Shown piece after piece: positions 20,001 through 29,047 of a stretch of DNA of 64,000 nucleotides. Both the position numbers and the translations under genes were made by a program. This stretch comes from Endotrypanum monterogeii (Eukaryota > Euglenozoa > Kinetoplastea > Trypanosomatida > Trypanosomatidae). Position 1 is the stretch's first letter. Every line of letters starts with the position of its first letter. The notes beneath the pieces were generated by a model that saw nothing but the letters and a program-made list of their open reading frames with translations, had not been told where the DNA came from and did not search any database. The stretch is from assembly GCA_000333855.2 (NCBI GenBank), contig CM007327.1, forward strand, positions 502,506 through 566,505, in the 5' to 3' direction.

Positions 20001-20823
20001 GGACTTTCTCATGGAGTCCATCTTCAACTCGGATGATGATAACATGGGTGGGCCCCCGATGATCAAGCTCGGCGACGCGTCCATCGCGGCGCCCTTCACG
20101 TGCCGCTCCAAGGCGCTCACCTCTGTGTGCGACATCATTCGTCTCGGCCGCACAACACTTGTTACGACTCATATGATGTACAAGATTCTCGCGCTGAACT
20201 GCCTTACGCAGGCATACTCCATGTCTGTGCTGCACTGCGCTGGTGTAAAGTTTGGTGAGAAGCAGATGATTTTGGCTGGCGTCATCTTGTCGGTATGCTT
20301 TCTGTTCATGTCCCGAAGCAAACCGCTGACACACCTGTGCCGTCAGCGACCTGTCACCAAGGTGTTTCATCCATACATGATCTGCACCGTGTTCTTCCAG
20401 TTTGCGCTGCACTTGTACTGCATGATGCAAACTTCATGGATGGTGGCAGAGGTAGACGCGGCGACGATGACGGACATGAGCAAAAACTATGAAAATGAGG
20501 AGTTCAAACCGACACTCCTGAATTCCACGATGTTTCTGCTCACCACTCTCATCTCCGGTGTGACGTTTGCCGTGAACTACCGTGGTGAGCCGTTCATGCA
20601 GGGTATCCACAAGAATCGCCCCATGTTCATCGCTCTTATCATACTCGCCCTCGTCGTCTTCTGCTTCGCCTCCGAGGCAAATCCGGAGTTCAACGCGGAG
20701 TTTGAGATTAAGGTCTTCCCGACGGAGGAATTCCGTACCCGCTTTTCGCAGCTCCTCGCACTGGACGCACTCGGCTGTTTTGTGATTGAGAAGGCCTCGC
20801 TGATGCTTTTCACGGATTACTGA
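17095..20823 (+). CDS. P5A-type P-type ATPase, Spf1/ATP13A1 family (1242 aa)
   Basis: All P-type ATPase landmarks are present: TGES in the actuator domain (about 316-319), phosphorylation motif DKTGTLT (Asp495) and hinge motif TGDGTNDV (about 849-856). The P5A signature PPELP lies just before phosphorylation, in membrane segment 4 (452-456). The KLGDASIAAPFT segment after a charged, cytosolic insert (about residues 885-985) is also typical of P5A. Length matches Spf1/ATP13A1 (about 1200). P5A enzymes sit in the ER and remove mistargeted transmembrane helices, a dislocase activity; older annotations say cation transport. Two extra N-terminal hydrophobic segments near residues 27-45 and 66-85 fit the family. 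The ATG at 17095 is preferred over the in-frame GTG at 17083. Confidence 0.95.
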   Translation: MSTENIVDNTMIRQIRFLQRREWYTWVTVWPFVVLYVVSVTLYMYPELVWDRVTYLVHQTYIDFFHAICTPVVVFLHSFLSLFTIWSVKLRASILYRSVAMEQLADATDLLVETHLHKGESEIVPLQQESDTGHPPCFVFQQRKWKFDEREGLFLKPRFPTKHSFSYYVHWQGLKKEADRVRQEDVYGLNKMEVVIPEFQDLFVDHAFSPFFVFQMFCVLLWCLDEYWYYSLFTGVMMVGMECTTVYQRIRNMRTLRDMAEVPVRDIDVIRGGKRSTIKTDALLPLDIMVVPNNAPCPVDAVLVKGTAVVNEASLTGESTPQLKEAPDDVEMDLSIKKHARHMIFSGTQILLSNGAQELSEEGGRYRDKSNALAVVLKTGFETKQGKLLRTILHSQGRISENSGEAFGFIGVLVVFALAASGYLLKRGLADPNRSRWKLFLSCVQIITSVVPPELPMELSLAVNTTLLALSKLQIFCTEPFRIPYAGKVDTCCFDKTGTLTTDEMLFGGVDMVDGSGLLNKLKSIPKYSEMVLATCHSLVRLDEETLAGDEMEKAATAALGYSIDGEDNIIYDPSQGKGQKNEDTAKPKKADADSQRKYKVLLRFPFLATLRRMCCVVSAPDGKYVVAKGSPESIAALCESVPDDCLRVAEETAAKGYRVIALAYRALTVEERASKETVLALRRDSVEKGLQFAGLAVYVCPLKKDAKETIENLEGGSHRCVIITGDSVQTAISVGKEVSMLRCKRQLVARQKSTTDEVEWVDSTSNLAEPGTVKDIIAKTFQRSRKRSTPLDDEWDLCVNAEVITPAVMQHIIEVYNEQVTIWARCAPTQKEEIVTDLKKKNHIVMMTGDGTNDVGALKQAHAGIAVLNSASVAPKEGKADLQVGPQPHNEPDVPAELKVPPNFKFTTVPPQPPLGTPFMEMMKWKMLEAKRAAEIKQITRWNKQLEEVKKSKEGKKPPPPPNGAGESDFLMESIFNSDDDNMGGPPMIKLGDASIAAPFTCRSKALTSVCDIIRLGRTTLVTTHMMYKILALNCLTQAYSMSVLHCAGVKFGEKQMILAGVILSVCFLFMSRSKPLTHLCRQRPVTKVFHPYMICTVFFQFALHLYCMMQTSWMVAEVDAATMTDMSKNYENEEFKPTLLNSTMFLLTTLISGVTFAVNYRGEPFMQGIHKNRPMFIALIILALVVFCFASEANPEFNAEFEIKVFPTEEFRTRFSQLLALDALGCFVIEKASLMLFTDY

Positions 20824-21834
20824 AGGGGGGTACTATGAGAAAGGGGAGGGGAGTGGAGGGTGGGGGGGGGTGGGGCGGTGTGTGTGCGTGATTTGCTTTG
20901 TGGGCGGCGGTGGGTGAGTAGGCACTCTCGCTACAGTCCGATAGCGAACATTCCACGTAAGGGCCATACTACTACCGGTTTAGAGGTGCTCAGGGTATTC
21001 GAGAGCCGGCAGTGGAGAAAGAAAGGATATGTAAGCGCACACTTGTATGTCTGCGTCTTTCATGGGCATACCTGTCGTTGCTGATAGGGTGGGTCAGGGC
21101 AAACTGTCAGGGATGCTGGCGGGGGATGCATTCAGAGTGTGCTTCTACCCAACCTGACATATTCTTTTTTTTTTTTCCCTTACCCGCATCCTGTCCCCTT
21201 CATGTATTCTTCCCTTTTTTCCCCCTTTTGACCCTTTTTTTGTTTGTTTGTTTCTCTTGTCGCGAGGTGACTCGTTTTGTTCCTGCTGAGATGGCGGTAT
21301 GGCAACGTGTGATGTAAGCGTCCGGTGTATGTCTGCTTGACTTGCCTCTTTTCTGCCGATTAATTGGGTCACCGGGCATGCCTGGGCTTGTGACGTATAC
21401 GCGCTCTTGAGTACGTGACTTCTTTTATCGTTTTTTTTTTCTTGCGAAGGGGTATTCCATGTGCTGGTGAGAGGAGAGGCAGGATGGGATGCGAGGAGGG
21501 GGAGAGTCATTTCTTTGTTCGTGTTGCTGTGCGGTGATGTGAGGTGGTGACGCATCCTTGATAAGTGGAGGAGGGAGAGGCGAAGGGAAGATCTGTCTGC
21601 CGACATTCTTGATAATGAGGCAGGTCAGGGAAGGTACAGTCAGTATCCTCGCTTTTATTGTTTCCTCGACTTCCCGTACACACGCGCGCGGACATAAAAG
21701 GCCTCCATGTCGATTGGATATCGAGCGAAGAGATGAGTTGAGCTGAAGACGGATTCTCCCACTTTTTCTTTCCCTCGTACCCCCCCTCGATGTGTGTGTG
21801 TGTGTGTGCGTGTGTGTGTGTGCGTGTCTGTGTG

Positions 21835-21874
<40 letters not shown>

Positions 21875-22867
21875 CTTTTCCTATTGTCGTAATGCCTTAA
21901 ACATCTTTCCCAAGCAGTTTTTTTTCTCCCCTTAGTGGACAGATGTGCGTTCATTCAATGGAGAGGGATTTTAAGTGCTTTGTTTCAGAAAAGGGAAGAA
22001 GGGCAGGGGGGCGTAAAAACAAAAAAAGGAAGAACATCCGTGCATCTGGTAGCACCATTCACACAGGGAGATGGGCATGCATGGAAACTATCCCCCCTCC
22101 CCGGTCGCTCTCTGTAATACAACAAAAAGAGTCGTGGACTAGATAACTAACCCCCCCTACCTCCGTCCCTGGCGTTGCTGTGCCACCCCAAAACGACGAG
22201 GCAATTGGTGCCAACCACAAGTGGGTAGTATCTCATACGGGGGCGTCTCGTCGCCAAGATACCCTGTCGCACTAGACCATGAGGATCACTGTATCCTTCG
22301 CATGTTGGAAGAGTCATTGCGGTGTCTCGGGAAGCGGCCACGCTCCGGAGGTGCGTTGCTCCGTTGTACGCGTTTTTCTTTTCATTGTTGTTGCTGTAGT
22401 GGCGATTGTAGAAACACGAGGTGCGTATGTGTCTGGTGCCGATTGATATTCCCCCAGTCACGCATCTGAGGATACGTATTCACAACCTCTGCGCCACGAA
22501 GCTGTGTCTAGCTCGCTCGTCGCACCTTTTTGGGGGCAATAAAAGAACTTCTCACCTGCGTGCGTCTTTATCCTGCATTTTTTTGTGGCCGTTTTTTTTT
22601 TTTTTGGTTTCATCGCTGCTATCTACTTGTGGTCCCCTCCAAAGGACTTGGCATTATCGTGGTGGTGAGTCTCTAGTGTGGCGCATCTTCAGTTGCCTAT
22701 TTTTTTTTCTTACAAATACACACACGTCCACCCACGCGCGCGCATGGGTGTGGGCTTCTACACTCCACCACTTTACCGTTTTTATTGCTGTCCGGGAAGG
22801 ACTCTGTCTGCCCTCCTATTCTTCCTCGGCTGTGCCCTATACGTATATCAAGTAGCTTACCCTTTCC
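20824..22867. other. intergenic / UTR sequence
   Basis: About 2 kb with a G-rich block after the ATPase stop, poly-T runs and a long GT repeat at 21790-21872. A strong acceptor (T/C tract ending in AG near 21934-21935) is followed by an ATG at 21943 opening a 67-codon basic frame. Its codons (many AGG, AAA) are unlike the neighbours, so it is not called. A second T-rich tract from 22590 leads to the Dpy-30 gene. Confidence 0.55.
21790..21872. repeat. Long imperfect (GT)n repeat
   Basis: About 80 bases of GT dinucleotides with a few CGT and CTGT interruptions, the longest simple repeat of this type in the window. Confidence 0.92.
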
Positions 22868-23206
22868 ATGTCGACTCCTCTCGAGACGCCGGCGGCAGGC
22901 ACGGGAGAGGTGGGTTCCCCAAAGACAATTCGGAAGAGAAGTGACGATAACCAGTCACCTTCGCCGGTAGTACCCAGCACCGCCACCAATGAAAACGGCT
23001 TCTCGTCCCTTTCCACCCAGATGTACCTGGAGCGCACAGTACTGGGGGTACTTGCCCTTGCACTAGAAGACTTATGCCGAGTACGACCACCGAATCCTGT
23101 GGATTACCTCGGCAGCTATCTCCTTCGTAGGTCGACAGCGAACAACACTGTCGAGGTCACGTACGAGGATACCATCCCCAAGGCGGCAGCCACACAGGGT
23201 GAGTAG
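22868..23206 (+). CDS. Dpy-30 domain protein (112 aa)
   Basis: The N-terminal 48 residues are Ser/Thr/Pro-rich and disordered. Residues about 53-90 form the Dpy-30 dimerisation helix pair: YLERTVLGVLALALEDLCRV, then RPPNPVDYLGSYLLR, which is the conserved RP-NP-.-LA-YLL pattern. Dpy-30 domains dimerise and dock onto amphipathic helices of partners. They occur in COMPASS/MLL histone methylase complexes and in flagellar radial-spoke and adenylate-kinase proteins. In trypanosomatids, with many flagellar Dpy-30 proteins, either setting is possible. The ATG at 22868 opens the frame and follows a T/C-rich leader. The domain call is firm; the complex is unknown. Confidence 0.85.
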   Translation: MSTPLETPAAGTGEVGSPKTIRKRSDDNQSPSPVVPSTATNENGFSSLSTQMYLERTVLGVLALALEDLCRVRPPNPVDYLGSYLLRRSTANNTVEVTYEDTIPKAAATQGE

Positions 23207-24243
23207 ATCTGTGGCTGTTACTGAGAGTGCGGTGACACAAGATGTGTTTTTTTTTTTTCGTGCTGTCTGTGTCGTTCATCGGTGATGTGTGGAGTTATGG
23301 CGCAGATTTCACCGGCCGCATTTGCTTCATCCCCCTTGACTCTCCTCCTTTTCGATGCCATGGGCGAGGTTCTTCGTCTTACCCGCGAGGTAGGGGGGAG
23401 GGCACCGTGACGAATGAGGGCTGATGTTTAGCGGTGGAGGAGGCGTGCGCTTACACGCGTTGACTGTAATTGATATAGCATCTTTTCTCACCAGCGGGGG
23501 CGTGCATGTGTTTCCGATGTTTATCGGTGATGTACAAAAAAAAAAAACGTTGGGTCTCGCCCGTGGACACAGGGAGAGACTAGCGGCCTTGAGCGAGCAG
23601 TTGCAGGCTCCAATGTAGGTAAAGCTGTTTAATATCCCTTCCGCTTACATGTGTGAGACACACATCTCTTCCTTGCCTCGTAACTCGTTGCACTTTGTTT
23701 CTCTTTCTGCGTTGACTCGTCGCTTTCAGTGCCGCGCGGTGCTTGGACTGCGGACAAGTGAAAAGATTTAGTCGACACAAAATGAAAATGAGCCTCCATG
23801 CACATACGGGGGATGTTGCATAGTGTCACTTCGAAATATGGCGAGGAGTTAATAATAGTAAAAACGGTGGAAGGGGGTGGAGGGAGGGATTCCTAGGCGC
23901 CGACACCTGTGCACGCAACGGCACTCTTGAGTGGATGTGTTTTTGGTTTATTTTTCACAGATTTGGAGCGGCCGCGTGCTGATTGCCCAGCCACATGTCA
24001 CGGATGTCGGCATTTCTTCTGCTCATTCTGCTTTCTCCCCAGCAGTTTCCCATCCCCACCATCACATATCTTTGTCTATTCTCGCCCTGGGCTGGTCTGC
24101 CTTACCGGCCCACCCTTGGTCTCCGCCTTTTTTTTTTTTGTGTGTGTGCTGGCCATCATCCATCCTCGTTCCCCGTGCCGAAGGCACAACCAAATACACA
24201 CACACACACACACGAGTGGCCCTGGGGTTCTTCGTTGTTGAGT
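23207..24243. other. intergenic / UTR sequence
   Basis: About 1 kb without a gene. Poly-T and poly-A runs occur near 23247-23258 and 23537-23547. A strong pyrimidine tract at 24127-24140 and a CA repeat at 24197-24212 precede the lipoate ligase, whose acceptor is probably an AG between about 24183 and 24216. Confidence 0.55.
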
Positions 24244-25788
24244 ATGCGAAAAAGTATTTCTCGACCATATCGACTCCAGCCTGTCTCCTTCTCGTCTTTC
24301 TTGGTGTCAAACTCCAGGGTAGTCAAGGAGGCGACAGCGGCGCTGCACAGCAGCACTCGCTTTGCTGTCGCCGAAACAAATAGCTGCCGCATCTTTGAAA
24401 ACTTGGCGGCGGAGGAGTCGCTCATTCGTGGAATTTCTCTCGACAAGGATCAGCGTTTGCTTCTCTTTTACGTCAACCGGCCCTGTGTTGTGGTGGGACG
24501 CAACCAAAATATCTTTCAAGAGGTGGCGCTTAGGCGCGCAGCTGCAGATGGCGTTTCCGTGGCTCGCCGCACCTCTGGCGGCGGTACTGTTTTTCACGAC
24601 GAGGGAAACCTTTGCCTTTCCTTTTTTTCTCATCGCACTCGCTATGCACCGGAGAAAACCATTCAGCTTGTGCGTCTTGGACTCTGTGCCTGTTACGGCA
24701 TAGAACCGGCACGGCTGACCACAACAGGGCGGCACGATCTCTTTCTCGACGGGAAAAAAATATCCGGCTCTGCCATGCGAGTGCAGCGCGATATTGCTTA
24801 TCACCACTGCACGCTACTCGTTGACACTCCACGCGCGTCGCTTGGTCGATATCTTCATCCAGAAGGGGACTACGTAGCGTTCAAGACCTCGTCCGTGGGA
24901 TCGGTGCGAAGTCCCGTGACCACACTTGCTGAGTCGGGCTTCATCGCCGGTGGACCAGGTGCCTTGGCCACACTCAAGGCGAACATGGCCGAGTTTTTCC
25001 TCGCTGTGGGGGACCTTGTGCTGAACGCATCAGTACCGCGGGACCTGGACGTGAAGGAAGTGCGTCAGACATTCTCTGACACGCGCCACAAAATTACGGA
25101 CTCGCCTCTTTTTGCTCTTGACGTTGCCGGAGCAGTGACGGACGATATGCCTTTGGTCGAGGGCGAAGGGAGGCGAAGAAGTAACGGCGACGCTGTCACT
25201 CTTGGGGAGGCGGTGCGGAGGGCTGACTCGAAGGAATGGGCCTACGCTATGCCACCGTTTACATCGACGATTCTGTTTGACTCAGGGGAGCTGAGGCGGC
25301 GCCTACAGACGCTCACCGCCTGGCAGGACGTAGTGCGGCTATCCTCGTTGTCGGAGAACAATCTACTCGACATGCTGCATCGGCATGTTTTTCATTACTC
25401 CGACGACTGCGAAGAGGCGTCGGCTGGTGTAGAGTCGGGGCTGCATCTAGTGACAACAGTTGAGCATCACCGCGTCACATCTATTCACGTAGCCAGGGCG
25501 TTGTGCAGAGCCGTTCCTACTACTGGTGAGGCCCCACTGAGCGGGTGTTCGGGTGGATGGGTGCAGAGGTACCTCTCGACTTTGCTCGTCGGCCAATCCT
25601 GTGATGCGGCTGTCGAAGGTTTAGAGAGAACTGGAGACACCACAGTGGTTCTGCAGGGCCTCATTCACGAGGCGGGAACACGCAGCCTCAATTTGCCTGA
25701 CATTGCCCGAGATGCAGCGCTGTTAATGGTGGCGCGAGTTATTCTGGAAGTGTGGCGGCAGAAAAATGTGTTTGACATCGTGTCGTAG
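24244..25788 (+). CDS. Mitochondrial lipoate-protein ligase A family (514 aa)
   Basis: A biotin/lipoate ligase (BPL/LplA) catalytic domain spans about residues 40-260. It includes the nucleotide-loop motif RRTSGGGTVFHD (starting at Arg108) and the catalytic-lysine motif DGKKISGSA (Lys171/Lys172), with the preceding FENLAAEES and VVVGRNQN segments. These enzymes attach lipoate to E2 subunits and to glycine-cleavage H protein. Residues 1-27 (MRKSISRPYRLQ...) are basic and Ser-rich, fitting mitochondrial import. The C-terminal about 230 residues are much longer than in bacterial LplA (about 338 in all), with acidic and helical stretches not recognised as a domain. The frame extends upstream through translated simple repeats, so the ATG at 24244 is chosen because it begins the presequence and lies after the splice region. 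Confidence 0.9.
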   Translation: MRKSISRPYRLQPVSFSSFLVSNSRVVKEATAALHSSTRFAVAETNSCRIFENLAAEESLIRGISLDKDQRLLLFYVNRPCVVVGRNQNIFQEVALRRAAADGVSVARRTSGGGTVFHDEGNLCLSFFSHRTRYAPEKTIQLVRLGLCACYGIEPARLTTTGRHDLFLDGKKISGSAMRVQRDIAYHHCTLLVDTPRASLGRYLHPEGDYVAFKTSSVGSVRSPVTTLAESGFIAGGPGALATLKANMAEFFLAVGDLVLNASVPRDLDVKEVRQTFSDTRHKITDSPLFALDVAGAVTDDMPLVEGEGRRRSNGDAVTLGEAVRRADSKEWAYAMPPFTSTILFDSGELRRRLQTLTAWQDVVRLSSLSENNLLDMLHRHVFHYSDDCEEASAGVESGLHLVTTVEHHRVTSIHVARALCRAVPTTGEAPLSGCSGGWVQRYLSTLLVGQSCDAAVEGLERTGDTTVVLQGLIHEAGTRSLNLPDIARDAALLMVARVILEVWRQKNVFDIVS

Positions 25789-26302
25789 CGTATCACCATT
25801 GTACTTGATTCGGTGGTCGGCGAGTCGCCAAACGGAGCGGAGATGGATGTGATTGCTGGAATGGAATTTCCAAGACATTTTTTTTACAAACTCTGCGTTT
25901 TAAACGTCGGCTCCACGTCGTTGAAGTATATCCAAAAGAGAACAGGTGCGGTCACAGAGGTGGGCAGCAGTTTAGCGACCCAGTACTCGTTATTGGCGGC
26001 CCATCTTCCCGGCGCGCTCTCTCTTTTCCCCCCTCTCATGCACACACACGCGCACACGTGATATTTTTGACACCTCACTTGGCTATCCGTTTCTCTCTTC
26101 CTCACCCGTACCTCCGTGGCTGCTCGATTACGCTTTGCTTAATCATGGGCGTAACAGTCACTGGTTGATGTGCTCTGCAGGAAAAAAAAAAACAGCTGCA
26201 CAGGGGAGAGAGAAGGCACACACACAAACACAAACACACACACACACGCCTCTTTCACTCATAACAACGTGTTCGCTCTTTGCCTTGCAGAGTACACCAC
26301 GC
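25789..26302. other. intergenic / UTR sequence
   Basis: About 0.5 kb with T/C-rich stretches and a CA microsatellite at about 26217-26247. The AG at 26289-26290 (end of TTGCAG) is a likely acceptor just before the KREPA3-like start. Confidence 0.55.
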
Positions 26303-27613
26303 ATGCAACGGATTGCGTGGGTAGCGTGTCAGCGTCGGTGGCTGGCCTTAGCCCTGCTGCGCCGCTCCGGGAGCTGCTCGACGCCATGGTCGAGGTCTCG
26401 TTTGTTTCTCCACAGCGGGGTTCTTTTCACTACAGCCGCTCGTGAGATGAGCACCACTGCACTCTCTCATGCACCGAAAGAGGCCCAATATCAGTGTGGC
26501 GAATGCCAAAAAACATTCCGCCTTTTGAACGCTCTCAACCATCATATCATGACTCGTCACGGCAACAAGGCAGCAGCGTTAGTAAAGAAAGATGGCAAGA
26601 TGGTCCCTGTGGATGCAGACCAACTCAAGGGTGGGACGCATGGTGCGCCGTCATCATCCTCATCGTTGTCCGCTGTCGCTGCGAGCAGCACCATGCCGAC
26701 AGGGGCGGGCACCGCTCCGTCTTCCTCCCCTCTCCCGGGCAACCCCACTACTGCGGCTGCCTCCCCGTTTCCAGGACTCTTTGCGGCACCCTTCGGCGCC
26801 GCCGCTACCCTATCCACGGGCAAACTTGCCTCCACCTTTGCACCACCGGACGCTGTTCCCGCTGGTGGTACCGCCATGAGCAACGGCGAGGCCGGGCAGG
26901 CTGCTGACGGGTCATCGGACGCAGATATGGAAAAACGCTTGTTTGTTTGTACTGTCTGTCAGAAAACATTTCGGCTCGAAGCGGCACTGCAGCATCATTA
27001 TCAGGCGAAGCACAACATGGAAATGCCCACGACCGCCTCCACTCCGTCTGCACAAAGCGGAGCAGGCCCGACTTCGATTGCGGTCGATCCCTCAGTTACC
27101 ACTTCAGGAGTGGTCGGTGCAGGTGTCGCGGGTACGGCCACCGATCTGACTGCCGCCGCTGGGGGCTCTTCAGGTTTCACTGCCGCGCATTATGTGCGAC
27201 AGCAGGAAGGGGCGCTTCCTGACGCGCCGCAGTATCATCTAGATGTGGCCCCAAACGCGCCAGAGGAGGGTGACATAGCCGCGCACTGGCGCTGCGTCAA
27301 CTTGTGTGTGCTGCTGGGTGAGGTTCAGGAGGTAGAGGAGGGCTACGTTTTTCAGGATCATGTTCTGCAGTTCACCGTGGCAACCGAGTTCAGTTCCCCG
27401 GCGCCTGGCGACCCTGACATGGACTTCCACACAGTACGCGTGTATGGGCACGAATTGTGGGCTCCGCTGAAGGCGGACATACAAACAGGTGGCCGCTTTC
27501 TCGTAACGGGGCGACTCTGCATGGTGCCGCAGTTCGATACACAGCTAAAGAAATATTATCACTTCCCTGTGATCCAGGTGTTTCCCGGCTCTGGAAATGT
27601 GGTGCGGGTTTGA
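26303..27613 (+). CDS. Editosome protein with two C2H2 zinc fingers and an OB-fold, KREPA3 (MP42)-like (436 aa)
   Basis: Residues 1-48 are basic, Trp/Leu/Ser-rich and without acids, a clear mitochondrial presequence. Zinc finger 1 (Cys65, Cys68, His81, His86) and zinc finger 2 (Cys216, Cys219, His232, His237) share the core CQKTFR and are joined by Ala/Ser/Pro/Gly-rich linkers. Residues about 327-436 form an SSB-like OB-fold with VLLGEVQEVEEGYVF, FHTVRVYGHEL and GRFLVTGRLCMVP. Two zinc fingers plus a C-terminal OB-fold is the layout of KREPA1-A3 in the kinetoplastid RNA-editing core complexes. Length is closest to KREPA3 (T. brucei about 393); KREPA2 is longer (about 590) and KREPA1 more so. 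These proteins organise the catalytic deletion or insertion modules and bind RNA. The frame extends upstream through repeat sequence, so the ATG at 26303 is preferred. Confidence 0.88.
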   Translation: MQRIAWVACQRRWLALALLRRSGSCSTPWSRSRLFLHSGVLFTTAAREMSTTALSHAPKEAQYQCGECQKTFRLLNALNHHIMTRHGNKAAALVKKDGKMVPVDADQLKGGTHGAPSSSSSLSAVAASSTMPTGAGTAPSSSPLPGNPTTAAASPFPGLFAAPFGAAATLSTGKLASTFAPPDAVPAGGTAMSNGEAGQAADGSSDADMEKRLFVCTVCQKTFRLEAALQHHYQAKHNMEMPTTASTPSAQSGAGPTSIAVDPSVTTSGVVGAGVAGTATDLTAAAGGSSGFTAAHYVRQQEGALPDAPQYHLDVAPNAPEEGDIAAHWRCVNLCVLLGEVQEVEEGYVFQDHVLQFTVATEFSSPAPGDPDMDFHTVRVYGHELWAPLKADIQTGGRFLVTGRLCMVPQFDTQLKKYYHFPVIQVFPGSGNVVRV

Positions 27614-29047
27614 CACGGATGGCCACATTTTCTCCAAGACAGTCACGCAACAGTGGTGGGAACAGGGAAGAGGAAGGCGCGATGTGCAATGGGTGGTGAA
27701 GTGGAAAGAAAGGGAGGGGTCTTGGGGACAGCTCGCCACCCGCATTGGGGTTCACTGACGGTGAGGACGCGAGGGGCAGGCAGGTAGCTCGAAACGTGCT
27801 GTGCAAAGAGGTGTGGTGGGGAGGGGGGTGTATGCAGCCGCCCTGATGCTCATGTGAGCGACTGCTCTCTATCCGCTGTTGCACTTTTTTTTTTTTTTGC
27901 TGTCGTCGTGGCCCTTCTCGTTATCGATGAAGTGCGCAGCGCCTGTCGAGAGAAGCGCAGAAAGCGACGAGGGGAAATGTGTGGGTGGCGCTGGGCATGT
28001 CTTTTGATTGTATGGGTATGGTTTCTGCTGCGCACATCCACGTACGGGCCAGAGGTTTCAGTGATACCGCGCTCGTTTTGCTGTTCAGCATCTCTTGAGT
28101 CTTGGATGCATTCCGTCCGTGCACTTGTGTGCGCGGTCCCTCTGCTGCAGCAGCGACTTGACATATGCCCCCCCCCCTCCCTCCCCCTTCTTCCTTCGTT
28201 GCGCCCCGGGCCACCTGAGGAACGATGCCGGAAAACTCTTGTCGTCATCACAGGGGTTTCACTGTTGAAGAATCGAAACTAAAAAAAATGAGGAAGATAC
28301 CCCCGACCTTGATGCTGCGCATGCGCATGTGGACAACGCTGCGTAGGAGTGCTCGGGGGTCACTTTTTGTAGCGAGTGGGGATGCTTAGTCGGCATCTAC
28401 AAGCGTTTGACACATATCTATACATATCAGGGTTGCATGCTGTCCACCCTCTTGGGCAGTGGTTGCCCACTGCATAATCCGATCTCCAGTGAGTAACAAA
28501 CGGGGCATATCCTTCTGCACCCGCGAAGATGTCTCTTTCCCCAGTATGTACATTATGCCAGCTATGCCGAGCCTTCCTCTCTGTGTGTCGGCCACTCCGC
28601 TACTCACCTTTCCTTCCCCACCCCTTGGATATTTGGAATATCTCAATGATGCAAACAGTCACACGCCCAACAAACTGGGGGACAGCTGAAGGAACGTGCT
28701 GCGGTGTGTGCTAGCCTTGTGTCGCACTCTCCCTTCCTCCCTGGGTGAAAAGGATCGACACACGCCCCCCCCCCCCCCCACCACACACACAGAGAGAGAG
28801 AGATATACACAAACACTGGTTTGCGGGGAGGGTGAAGGGGGTCTGTCCGGTGTGATTCTCATTGTGTGGCCTTATTTTCTGTGTCTCTCTTTTCTGTTTT
28901 TGGGAAAGTCTGTTGGTGAGGGTGTGGGGGCACTGGTGTCCGAGGCAGTGTAGTGGCTAGGTCTGCATATCAGGGAAGCCACCGCCGATTCTTGAGTGAG
29001 TGCGCTTCCGCACAGACTGAAACTTCTTTGATCAAACAGACATATAC
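27614..29047. other. intergenic / UTR sequence
   Basis: About 1.4 kb. G-rich sequence follows the stop, with a poly-T run near 27886-27899, a C-run near 28167-28176 and another at 28766-28780. Parts (about 28000-28130 and 28440-28660) are GC-balanced and give codon-like frames on both strands, but none has a credible ATG. No gene is called. Confidence 0.5.

Noticed and set aside
21943..22146. 67-codon basic frame after a strong splice acceptor
   Set aside because: Codons are rich in AGG, AAA and GGG, unlike the real genes, and no domain is seen. The acceptor may serve another transcript.
28386..28689. Codon-like frames on both strands in the spacer after the KREPA3-like gene
   Set aside because: Neither has a credible ATG start or recognisable domain. 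A relic is possible but not supported.
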